Positions 1 through 9,129 of a DNA stretch of 64,000 nt are shown here, piece after piece. The stretch is from Protula sp. h YS-2021 (taxonomy: Eukaryota; Annelida; Polychaeta; Sabellida; Serpulidae): the NCBI GenBank assembly GCA_949752745.1, contig OX457029.1, positions 42,534,500-42,598,499 of the forward strand, given 5' to 3'. The notes below the pieces were generated by a model that was given only the letters and a program-made list of their open reading frames with translations, did no database searches and was not told where the DNA came from. Numbering within the stretch: position 1 is the first letter of the stretch; every line of letters starts with the position of its first letter. Made by a program: the position numbers and the translations under genes.

Positions 1-299
1 ATAATGGTCACTTTCCGGTTTCTGACTTTGACCATGTTCAAGGAAGTCAAGGTCACCGAGGTACCTCTTAACTACGATCTGTTAGGCCCAAAGCGTCGAA
101 AATAAGCCCCAAATCGCTATATCTGTAACTGTTTCGAAATAATGGCCCATTTCCGGTTTTTGACTTTGACCATGACCGAGGAGTTCAAGGTCACCAAGGA
201 CCCCTTACATAAGGTCTTTTAGGCGCAAAGGGTCGAAAATAAGCTCAAAATCGCTCCATCTCTAACCGTTTTCGAAATAATGGTCAACTTCCGTTTTTT
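1..299 (+). repeat. AGGTCA-rich tandem repeat, left part
   Basis: About two monomers of a roughly 140-bp repeat. Each reads: ATAATGG, an ACTTCCGG-like stretch, TTTGACC, then TCAAGGTCACC, a run resembling TAGGCCCAAAGCGTCGAAAATAAG, and ATCGCTCTATCTCTAACCG. The array breaks at base 299 inside the CCGTTTTT stretch and resumes at 6863 with ACTTTGACCATGG, so the 6.6 kb between is an insertion. The same family recurs at 6863-7440, 24890-24990 and 60131-60880. Confidence 0.8.
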
Positions 300-399
300 A
301 GCCCAGCTTACGTACACGTAAGCTGGGGTATTCCTATCGGTCTGCGGGTGGCGTCCGTTAGTTTGTTAGTTAGTTAGTTGTTTATTTAGTAAACTTTGT

Positions 400-640
400 T
401 TCAAAATGCATCTCCTCCTACAATTTTGATCTGATATCATTTATTTATTGTGTGAGGCATCCCTAAGGGGTCGTGCATACGGCTTGTGCTTTTCTAGTCG
501 ATCGGGTGATTTTTGAATTTTTGGCGAATTTTTGAAGAAAAAAATTTAAAATGTATCTCCTCCTACATTTTTGACCCGATGTCATTTATTTTTGGCATGA
601 GGCACCCCTAAAGGGTCGTGCATACGGCTTGTGCTTTTTT
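400..640 (+). repeat. 150-bp satellite of element A, first block
   Basis: About 1.6 monomers of a roughly 150-bp unit. Recognisable parts are AAAATGCATCTCCTCCTAC, TTTTGATCTGATATCATTTA, GAGGCATCCCTAAGGGGTCG and TGCATACGGCTTGTGCTTTT. It is cut at 640 within the T run of TGCTTTTTT by element B and resumes at 3761 with GTCGATCGG, the expected continuation. Confidence 0.75.
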
Positions 641-739
641 AGACCAGCCGACTATGTCGGGATGGTCTTATCTTATCAATAGAGGGGTATCCGTCGTCCG
701 TATGTACGTATGTACGTATGTACGTGTGTATGTACGTGT

Positions 740-3119
740 GTAAACTTTTACTTAAAATGCTTCTTCTCCTTCAGTTTTGATCGGATCCCTCTCAAATTTT
801 ACACGAATGTTTTCTAGGTATACCTCTCTTTAAAAATTATTTTTTTTGGCGCTCCGCCAAAAATTGGCCAAATGGGGGGCATTTCAAATTTTTCGGTTGC
901 CAATTTTCAAAATGCTTCTTCTCCTTCAGTTTTGATCGGATTCCTCTAAAATTTTACACGAATATGCCCTAGGTAGACCTCTTTTGAAAAATTACTCATT
1001 TTGGCGATCCGCCAAAAATTGGCCAAATGGGGGACATTTTTTAATTTTTTGGTGTCAAATTTTCAAATTGCTTCTTCTCCCACAATTTTGATCGGATTCC
1101 TTTCCAATTTTGGATAGTTGTTCTCAGGGTAGACCTGTCTTGAAAAATTACTCTTTTTGGCGATCCGTAAAAAATTGGCCAAATGGGGGACATTTGTAAT
1201 TTTGTGGTTGCCAATTTTCAAAATGCTTCTTCTCCCACAATTTTGATCAGATTTTCTTCAAATTTTGCACCCATATTCCCTAGGTAGACCTATTTTGAAA
1301 AATTACTTATTTTGGCGATCCGCCAAAAATTGGCCAAATGGGGGACATTTTCAAATTTTTTGGTCTACAATTTTCAAATTGCTTCTTCTCGCACAATTTT
1401 GATCGGATTCCTTTCCAATTTTTGATAGTTGTTCTCAAGGTAGATCTCTCTCGAAAAATTACTTTTTTTGGCAATCCGCCAAAAATTGGCCAAATGGGGG
1501 ACATTTGTAATTTTATGGTTGCCAATTTTCAAAATGCTTCTTCTCCCACAATTTTGATCAGATTTTCATCAAATTTTACACGAATGTTATCTAGGTATAC
1601 CTCTCTTTAAAAATTATTTTTTTTGGCGCTCCGCAAAAAATTGGCCAAATGGGGGGCATTTCAAATTTTTCGGTTGCCAATTTTCAAAAGGCTTCTTTTC
1701 CTTCAGTTTTGATCGGATTCCTCTCAAATATTACCCGAATATGCCCTAGGTAGACCTCTTTTGAAAAATTACTCATTTTGGCGATACGCCAAAAATTGGC
1801 AAAATAGGGGACATTTTTTTATTTTTTGGTGTCAAATTTTCAAATTGCTTCTTCTCCCACAATTTTGATCGGATTCCTTTCCAATTTTGGATAGTTGTTC
1901 TCAAGGTAGACCTGTCTTGAAAAATTACTCTTTTTGGCGATCCGCCAAAAATTGGCCAAATGGGGGACATTTGTAATTTTGTGGTTGCCAATTTTCAAAA
2001 TGCTTCTTCTCCCACAATTTTGATCAGATTTTCTTCAAATTTTGCACACATATCCCCAAGGTAGACCTATTTTGAAAAATTACTTATTTTGGTGATCCGC
2101 CAAAAATTGGCCAAATGGGGGACATTTTCAAATTTTTTGGTCTACAATTTTCAAATTGCTTGTTCTCGCACAATTTTGATCGGATTCCTTTCCAATTTTT
2201 GATCGTTGTTCTCAAGGTAGATCTCTCTTGAAAAATTACTTTTTTTGGCAATCCGCCAAAAATTGGCCAAATGGGGGACATTTGTAATTTTGTGGTTGCC
2301 AATTTTCAAAATGCTTCTTCTCCCACAATTTTGATCAGATTTTCACCAAATTTGACACGAATGTTCTCTAGGTATACCTCTCTTAAAAATTATTTTTTTT
2401 GGCGCTCCGCCAAAAATTGGCTAAATGGGGGGCATTTCAAATTTTTCGGTTGCCAATTTTCAAAAGGCTTTTTTTCCTTCAGTTTTGATCGGATTCCTCT
2501 CAAATTTTACCCGAATATGCCCTAGGTAGACCTCTTTTGAAAGATTACTCATTTTGGCGATCCGCCAAAAATTGGCCAAAAAGGGGACATTTTTTAATTT
2601 TTTGGTGTCAAATTGTTAAATTGCTTCTTCTCCCACAATTTTGATCGGATTCCTTTCCAATTTTTGATCGTTGTTCTCAAGGTAGATCTCTCTTGAAAAA
2701 TTACTTATTTTGGCGATCTGCCAAAATTTGGCCAAATGAAGGACATTTTTTAATTTTTTGGTGTCAAAGTTTCAAATTGCTTCATCTCCCACAATTTTGA
2801 TCGGATTCCTTTCCAATGTTTGATAGTTGTTCTCAAGGTAGACCTCTCTTGAAAAATTGTTTTTTTTTTTTTTTGGGCGATCCGCCAAAAATTGGCCAAA
2901 TGGGGGACATTTGTAATTTTGTGGTTGCCAATTTTCAAAATGCTTCTTCTCCCACAGTTTTGATCAAATTTTCTTCAAATTTTTCACGAATACTCCCTAG
3001 GTAGGCCTCTTTGGAAAAATTACTCATTTTGGCGATCCGAAAAAAATTGACCAAATGGGGGACACTTTTTTATTCTTTTGTGTCTAATTTTCAAATTGCT
3101 TCTTCTCATACAATTTTGA
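740..3119 (+). repeat. 155-bp satellite array (about 15 copies)
   Basis: Monomers of 154-156 bp measured between successive TTGGCCAAATGGGGG motifs (865, 1019, 1175, 1330, 1486, 1641). Each has CTTCTTCTCC, TTTTGATCGGATTCC, a GGTAGACCTCT box and the short inverted repeat around GGCGATCCGCCAAAAATTGGCC. Two- and three-monomer higher-order patterns are visible, with alternating CGCTCCGCC and CGATCCGCC variants. Small reading frames in it are repeat shadows. Confidence 0.85.
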
Positions 3120-3121
3120 GT

Positions 3122-3420
3122 ATGGCCGCTCATTTTGATTTGGTACGCTGTGATGACAACTATCTTGCGTGTGACATTATCGCATTGGCTGAAAGCCGTT
3201 TAACAGCCGACGATGATAACAAAAAATTTTTAATAGATGGCTTTCATCCCATACTGAGATGTGGCCAGTTCGTTTCAACAGAATGTCGACGACCTCCGCA
3301 TGGCCTTGCATACATGAAGTGTTGTCCAAGGAGTTCATTTCAACTGCACTCTTTGAGTGTTTACACATTAGAGTAATTTTCAAAGTAATTTTCTTTAAGT
3401 GTTTACACATTAGAGTATTT
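3122..3420 (+). pseudogene. Endonuclease-like (EEP) fragment inside element B
   Basis: About 85 codons follow directly after the satellite. The translation includes ACDIIALAESRL, NKKFLIDGFHPILRC and RRPPHGLA. These resemble the apurinic-type endonuclease domain (EEP fold) of retroelements and of Helentron proteins: an ALAESRL-type strand, a DGFH turn and an RPPHGLAVYVK-type segment. After about 3315 the frame is lost; KEFISTALFECLHIR continues in another frame, so there is at least one frameshift. A 24-bp direct repeat (GTGTTTACACATTAGAGTA) follows at 3357-3420. Recognition is from memory of the family, not a search. 3421-3720 shows nothing recognisable. Confidence 0.4.
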
Positions 3421-3760
3421 TCCTTCAACTAATCAGATTGTATGTAATCCCACCACACACTCTTAACACGACATTAGATCTTGCATTTGCCTCTCCTACC
3501 ACTGCTTTTCCCGAAATTATTCCCTGTCTTTGGTCTTTTCACCACACGCTTGGCATTCTTGTCCCCTTATGAAAGAATTGAAAGAATGACTCCTCATCAG
3601 CCACAACTACACCGAGCAAGTGAGCGAATATTTTCTCCATTCAGTTACGGCTTTTTTCGTAACCGCTGTCTGCCAATTTGATCATGATTTTGTCTGTGAT
3701 TCTTGGGTATATATTCTGTAGGTCACGGCTGGTCACCATGTCCCTGGACATGCTTGTTTA

Positions 3761-4767
3761 GTCGATCGGACATTTTTATATTTTTGGGAAATTTTTTAAG
3801 CGGCTTGTGCTTTCTTAGTCGATCGGACAATTTTTGTATTTTTGGGCAATTTTTTAAGCAAAAATTTCAAAAGTAATTCAAAATGCATCTACTCCTACAA
3901 TTTTGATTCGATGTCATTTATTTTTGGCTTGAGGCATCCCTAAGCGGTCGTGCATACGGCTTGTGCTTTTTTTAGTCGATCGAGTGATTTTTGAATTTTT
4001 GGAGAATTTTTGAAGAAAAAATTTTAAAATGTATCTCCTCATACATTTTTGATCTGATATCATTTTTTTTTTTTGGTATGAAGGATCCTAAAGGGTCGTG
4101 CATACGGCTTGTGCTTTTTAGTCGATCGGACAATTTTTGTATTTTTAGAAAAAAAAACTTCAAAATGCATTTCCCCTTCAGTTTTGAATCGATGTCTTTT
4201 TTTTTTTCTTTTATTTATTTTTTTTTTTGTTTGAGGCATCCCTAAGGAGTTAAGCATACGGCTTGTGCTTTTTTAGTCGATCCGACAATTTCTGTATTTT
4301 TAGGGAATTTTTGAAGAAAAACTTCAAGATGCATTTCCGCCTACAGTTTTTATCCGATTTCATTTATTTTTGGTATGAGGCATCCTTAGGTGGGTGGGGC
4401 ATACAGCTTGAGCTATTTGACTCGACTTGGCAATTTTTGATTTCGGAGGGAATTTTTGATGAAAATACCTCAAAATGCATCTTCTCCTGCAGTTTTGACC
4501 AGACATCATTTATTTTGGGGCTGAGGCGTGTTTAGGGTGTCGTGAATACGGCCTGTGCTTTTCGAGGCGATCATAGAATTTTTGGGGAATTTTCGAAGAA
4601 AAAATTCAAAATGCATTTCCTCCTAGAGTTTTTATCAGATTTCATTTGTTTTTGATACGAGCCGTCTCTAGGGGGTCATGCAAACGGCTTGTGCTTTTTG
4701 AGTGAATTGAAAAGCTTTTTAATTTTTTCGGAATTTTTGAAAAAAAATTAAGTGAATCTCCTCCTAC
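3761..4767 (+). repeat. 150-bp satellite of element A, second block
   Basis: About seven diverged monomers. The marker GGCTTGTGCTTT recurs near 3803, 3958, 4108, 4260, 4551 and 4686, with a changed copy near 4407. Units contain AGTCGATCGGACAATTTTTG and AAAATGCATCTCCTCCTAC-like blocks. Divergence between copies is higher than in the 155-bp array, so this block is older than the nested element B. Confidence 0.75.
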
Positions 4768-6600
4768 AGCGCACATTCGCAGTAGTCCAAATTAAGCACT
4801 GCGCATCGATTCGAGTTAAATAAACATGCGCATTGGTCCGAAATGGGAACCGCGTATCGACGGAAGATAAATAAACAAGTGAACTGGTCCAAAATAAGCG
4901 CCTCGCATCAACGCAAGTTAAATGAACATGCGCACTGGCCCGGAAAAAGAACTACGCATCGACGCAAGTTGAATAGATATGCGCAGTTGTCCGAAATGCG
5001 AACTGCGCATCAACGCAACCTAAAGAAACATGCGCACTGGTCCGAAATGCGAACTGCACAATCACGCAAGTTAAATAAATAAATATGCGCACTGGTCCGA
5101 AAAAAAGAACCGCACATCAACGCAACCCAAAGAAACATGCGCACTGGTCTGAAATGAGAACCACGCATCGACGCAAGTTGAATAGACATACGCAGTGGTC
5201 TGAAATGAGAACCGCGCATCAACGCAAGTTAAATAAACATGCGCAGTGGTCGGAAGAAAGAACCACGAATCGACGTAAGTTGAATAGACATAAGAGTCGG
5301 GCATCGACGGGACTTGAATAAACTTGCATTCTGATCCGCAATGCAAATCGCGTGTCAACGCAAGTTAAATGAACCTGCGCACCGGTCCGAAATGCGAACC
5401 GCGCACCAACGTAACCTAAAGAAACAGGTACACTGGTCCGAAATGCGAACCCGATATCAACGCAAATTAAATAAACATGCACACTGGTCCGAATTGCGAA
5501 TCGCACATCAGCGCAGGTTAAATAAACATTTGCACGGGTCCAAAATAAGTACCGCGCATCAACACAAGTTAAATAAATATGCGCACTGGTCCAAAATGCG
5601 AACCACGCATCAACACAGGTTAAATAAACATGCGCACTTGCGGAAACTGCGAACCGCTCATCAATGCAAGCTAAATAAACAAACACACTGGTCAGAAATG
5701 GGAACCGAGCATTAACGCAAGCTAAATAAGCAAGCAAACTGGACCAAAATAAGCACCGTGAATCAACGCAAGTTAAATAAACATGCGCACTGGTTCGAAG
5801 TGCGAACTGCGCATTAACGCAACTTAAACAACATGCGCACTGTTCAAAATAAGAACCGCGTATCAACTCAGAGAAATTTGCGCATTGGCCTGAAATAAGA
5901 ACCGCGCATCGACGCACGTTAAATAAACATGCGCAGTGGTTCGAAATGCGAACCACGCGCCAACGCAATTTAAACAAACATTTGCACTGGTCCAAAATAA
6001 GCCTCGCGCATCAACGCAAGTTAAATAAACATGCGCACTGGTTCGAAATTCGAACCGCGCATCAACGCAAATTAAATAAACATGCGCACTGGTCCAAAAT
6101 GCAAACCGCGCACCAACGCAAGTTAAATAAATATATGCAGACGTCCAAAATAAGCACCATGAATCACCGCAAGTTAAATATACATGCAAACTGGTCTGAA
6201 ATGCTCACCGAGCAACCTAAGGAAACTTGCGCACTTGTCCAAAATAAGTACCGCTCATTAACGCAAGTAAAATAAACATGCGCATTGGTCTGGAGTAAGA
6301 ACCGCGCATCGATGCAAGTTAAATAAGCATGCACACTGGTACGAAATAAGAACCGCACATCAACACAAGGTAAATAAACATGCGCACTAATCCGAAATAA
6401 CCGCATATCAACACAAGGTAAAAACATGGGCGCTGATCCGAAATAAGAACCGCACATCAACGCAAGTTTAATAAACATGTGCACTGTTCCAAAATGAGAG
6501 CCGCGCATCAACGCAAATTAAATAAACATGCGCACTTGCCTGAACAAGAACCGTGCATCGAGGCAAGCTACATAAATATGCGCACTGGTCCGAAATGCGA
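4768..6600 (+). repeat. 51-bp minisatellite array (about 36 copies)
   Basis: Unit reads roughly CATGCGCACTGGTCCGAAAT, GCGAACCGCGCATCAACGCA, AGTTAAATAAA. At 51 bp (17 codons) it keeps frame, so long open frames appear on both strands, for example 5219-5995 on the minus strand and 5341-5715 on the plus strand. The plus-strand period is HAHWSEMRTAHQRKLNK, the minus-strand period is TSAHVYLTCVDARFAFR. The open frames have no start context, splice sites or domain, and in-frame stops occur between blocks. A second short array of the same unit lies at 59070-59390. Confidence 0.9.
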
Positions 6601-6862
6601 GCGTTATTTGAAGGTATCTATGCAGACTATCCAGTCTACCAGAGATACAAAAAAATCTGTTTCCCATTTTTCTGGGAAAGAAATCTTTGTATGCATTTAT
6701 CGGTCTATGTTCTGGTCCGGTGCTTAATTAATTATTCAGCTAGCTCTTTGCCGTCTCATCTTTTGAAGCCCAATTTTTCAGGGAAATTCCCTTGCTCATG
6801 TACGCTGGAATTGGTCTTTTGCTTTTCGTAAGCTGGGCCTTTGTCCTTGGACAAACTTGTTT

Positions 6863-7440
6863 ACTTTGACCATGGCCGAGGAGGTCCAGGTCACCGAGGT
6901 ACCTCCTACATATCGTCTTTTAGGCCCAAAGCGTCGAAAATAAGCTCAAAATCGCTCTGTCTAACTGTTTTCGAGATAATGCCCCACTTTCGGTTTTGGA
7001 ATTTGATCATGTCCGAGCTGGTCAATTTCACCGAGGACCCCGTACATATGGTCTTTTAGGCCAAAAGAATGGCAAATAAGCTTAAAATCGCTCTATCTCT
7101 AACCGTTTTTGAGGTAATGGTCAGCTTCCGGTTTCTGACTTTGGCCATGGCCGAGGAGGTCAAGGTCAAGGTCACTTACATATGTTCTTTTAGGCCCAAA
7201 GCGTTGAAAATAAGCTCAAAATCGCACTATCTATACCGTTTTCGAGATAATGGCTCACTTCCGGTTTTTAACTTTGACCATGGCCGAGGAGGTCAAGGTC
7301 ACCGCGGTACCTCCTACATATCGTCCTTTAGGCCCAAGGGCTCGAAAATAAGATCAAAATCTAACCGTTTTCGAGATAATGGCCCACTTCCAGTTTTTAC
7401 TTTGAGGATGGCAGAGGATGTCAATCGTTCTCGAAGGTCA
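6863..7440 (+). repeat. AGGTCA-rich tandem repeat, right part
   Basis: About four monomers of the family seen at 1-299, restarting with ACTTTGACCATGG after element A. It carries TCAAGGTCA-type sites, including a doubled one near 7158-7172 and one near 7290. Confidence 0.8.
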
Positions 7441-8752
7441 TGGTTAAAAAAATGCGGATGTTACAGCGTCTAGTCACCCTCTATCAGTGAGCCAGATTTC
7501 ATCACTGTTTAACAATTGGGAAAAACCAAAACGCTGCAGCCAACTTGACGATGGACGACTCTAGTCTTACGTCCCGAATTCACTTAGATGTTCAACCACA
7601 ATTTATATGTACTCGACATATTCTTACTCGAAAAAATAGGATGTTTAGAGCAAATTCTTGTTACTTTGAACCGGCCAAAGTACTTAGGGATTATTTTGGG
7701 TCTTAATGATTTATAAAACGTTGGCTAAAAACCGTAAATGGCAGTTAAATCAAATTGAGGTGCGCTGTCAGGATAATTCGGATCAAAGTTTCGTATGGTG
7801 CTCAGTGACCTATTTTGTTTTGACTAATTCTAATAGGTATTAACAGATTTAAGCGAGAACAAAATCGCACGGTCCATTCTTGGCGTCATTTCGCAATATT
7901 GCGAAAGTTTTATGGCACTCGCTGGGGTAAAATTAAAGATAAAAATCTAAATCGAGATCAATATAAGTGCGACTAAATAAACTGTGTTGTTTCAGTATTT
8001 AACAGTAAAAAATAGTTTTATGATAAATTTATTTATTTTTGCTAAAAGGTTGAACGTTTTCCCGTGGTAGTTATGGAAACCTCGAGGCGTACTTGAGATA
8101 ACCCAGTTCTGGTACACAGCTGGTGCAGCAGCTTGCCGATCTGTTCACACAGAGCAAGTTCTACCACATGTTATCATTTGCATTGTTTAGTTTTAGAACA
8201 CTAATTCCAGCACTCGCGTTTTTTTTCTTTTTTGTTCCTCATGGTGTAAATCATTGGCTTCGATATCAGCATTCACTATCAGGATCTCGCCCATGTTTTA
8301 TCGCCTGATATTTGGGGAGTGTTAAAAGTCTGCGTGCGTGCATTGATGCAAAAATGTTTCTCCTCATTAGCATACAAATTAATTTGTCTGCACAGTGAAT
8401 AGGCATAAATGTGGATCACCCAGATGGTGGGTGCGAGTGTTTTTAGCGCTCCGTGTTCAGTTGCCTGGTAGCCGACCGTAAATCGCACGAAGTAATCAGG
8501 ATATGACGTCATAATGACTCACGCATATCGTGTTATCGAACAACGACTAATAACTGGGCCGGTTTTATAAGGTCCCAGTTCTTTGTACACGTATTTGCCT
8601 TTATATATTGATCATGACTTCCTTGTTTTTCGTTCTAACTGTCTTGTGAAAGAGAGGGGGAGGGGGGGAGGGCGTGTATTTGTTTGAGGAGTCGATGGTG
8701 CGGTGAGCAGCAGTTTTTGCGTACTCACCACGTGGTGTTTCTCCCCCTGCAG
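7441..8752. other. No gene recognised upstream of the receptor exon
   Basis: AT-rich unique-looking sequence. I looked for an exon encoding the N-terminal half of the receptor ectodomain (the CxC-x4-C cysteine pattern) and found none. The first coding exons are probably upstream of the window, so this stretch and the repeats before it may be intronic. Confidence 0.5.
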
Positions 8753-9091
8753 TGTTTCGCGTCGGTGGTGACGGACGACGGCCAGATCGCTGTGCGCCGC
8801 AAGGGCTGTCTGGGCAGGCGCGGCCAGGGCGAGATCTCGTGCCGCACGGGAGCCGGTCCAAGGGTCACCATCCAGTGCTGTAACAGCGGCGACTTCTGTA
8901 ACAGCGACCTGCAGCCCAGTCTAGTACCGCTCCCCACGACAGACATATTGCCACGTGAGTGCATATTGGCTTGGATTTGATCATGTTCCAATTCGCTCGA
9001 GAGAGGTGTGTTTAAAATAAAATAAAAATAAACAATAATAAAAAATAAACGTAGATAACGTCAAATTTCAGTCAGAGGGTCAAAATACTAG

Positions 9092-9129
<38 letters not shown>

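Larger units (their letters stand above)
641..3760 (+). mobile_element. Element B: Helentron-like element nested in element A
   Basis: 5' end at 641-668 is an interrupted hairpin: AGACCA and CCGAC pair with GTCGG and TGGTCT. Within 25 bases follow CCGTCGTCCG and a GTAC-rich stretch. The body is a 155-bp satellite (740-3119) and a decayed endonuclease-like fragment. At the 3' end CGGCTGGTC (3726-3734) is the inverse of GACCAGCCG (642-650). It is followed by a 7-bp stem CATGTCC/GGACATG with a 2-nt loop (3737-3752), then CTTGTTT and A. The flanking element A sequence rejoins cleanly on removal. Same end structure as A with different stem sequence. Confidence 0.65.
300..6863 (+). mobile_element. 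Element A: Helentron-like non-autonomous element carrying satellites
   Basis: Inserted in the AGGTCA array between TTTTTT and A. The 5' end is a hairpin: arm CCCAGCTTACG at 302-312, TACA loop, arm CGTAAGCTGGG at 317-327. Some 25 bases later comes a GCGTCCG stretch and a TTAG-rich stretch. The body is a 150-bp satellite (400-640 and 3761-4767) and a 51-bp minisatellite (4768-6600). The 3' end repeats the 5' arm inverted (CGTAAGCTGGGC, 6827-6838). Next comes a 7-bp stem TTTGTCC/GGACAAA with a 2-nt loop (6840-6855), then CTTGTTT and A. Paired subterminal inverted repeats, a terminal hairpin and tandem-repeat cargo are known for Helentron-associated elements; assignment to that group is inference. 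No Rep or helicase sequence is present. Element B sits inside it. Confidence 0.65.

Noticed and set aside
5219..5995. 258-codon minus-strand frame
   Set aside because: It runs entirely through the 51-bp minisatellite; every strand is open there because the unit is a multiple of three.
740..6600. CRISPR-like array of regular repeats
   Set aside because: Units are tandem and contiguous without unique spacers, in a eukaryotic setting.
8601..8991. Minus-strand frames opposite the receptor ectodomain exon
   Set aside because: Shadows of the plus-strand exon, whose cysteine pattern and splice sites are clear.
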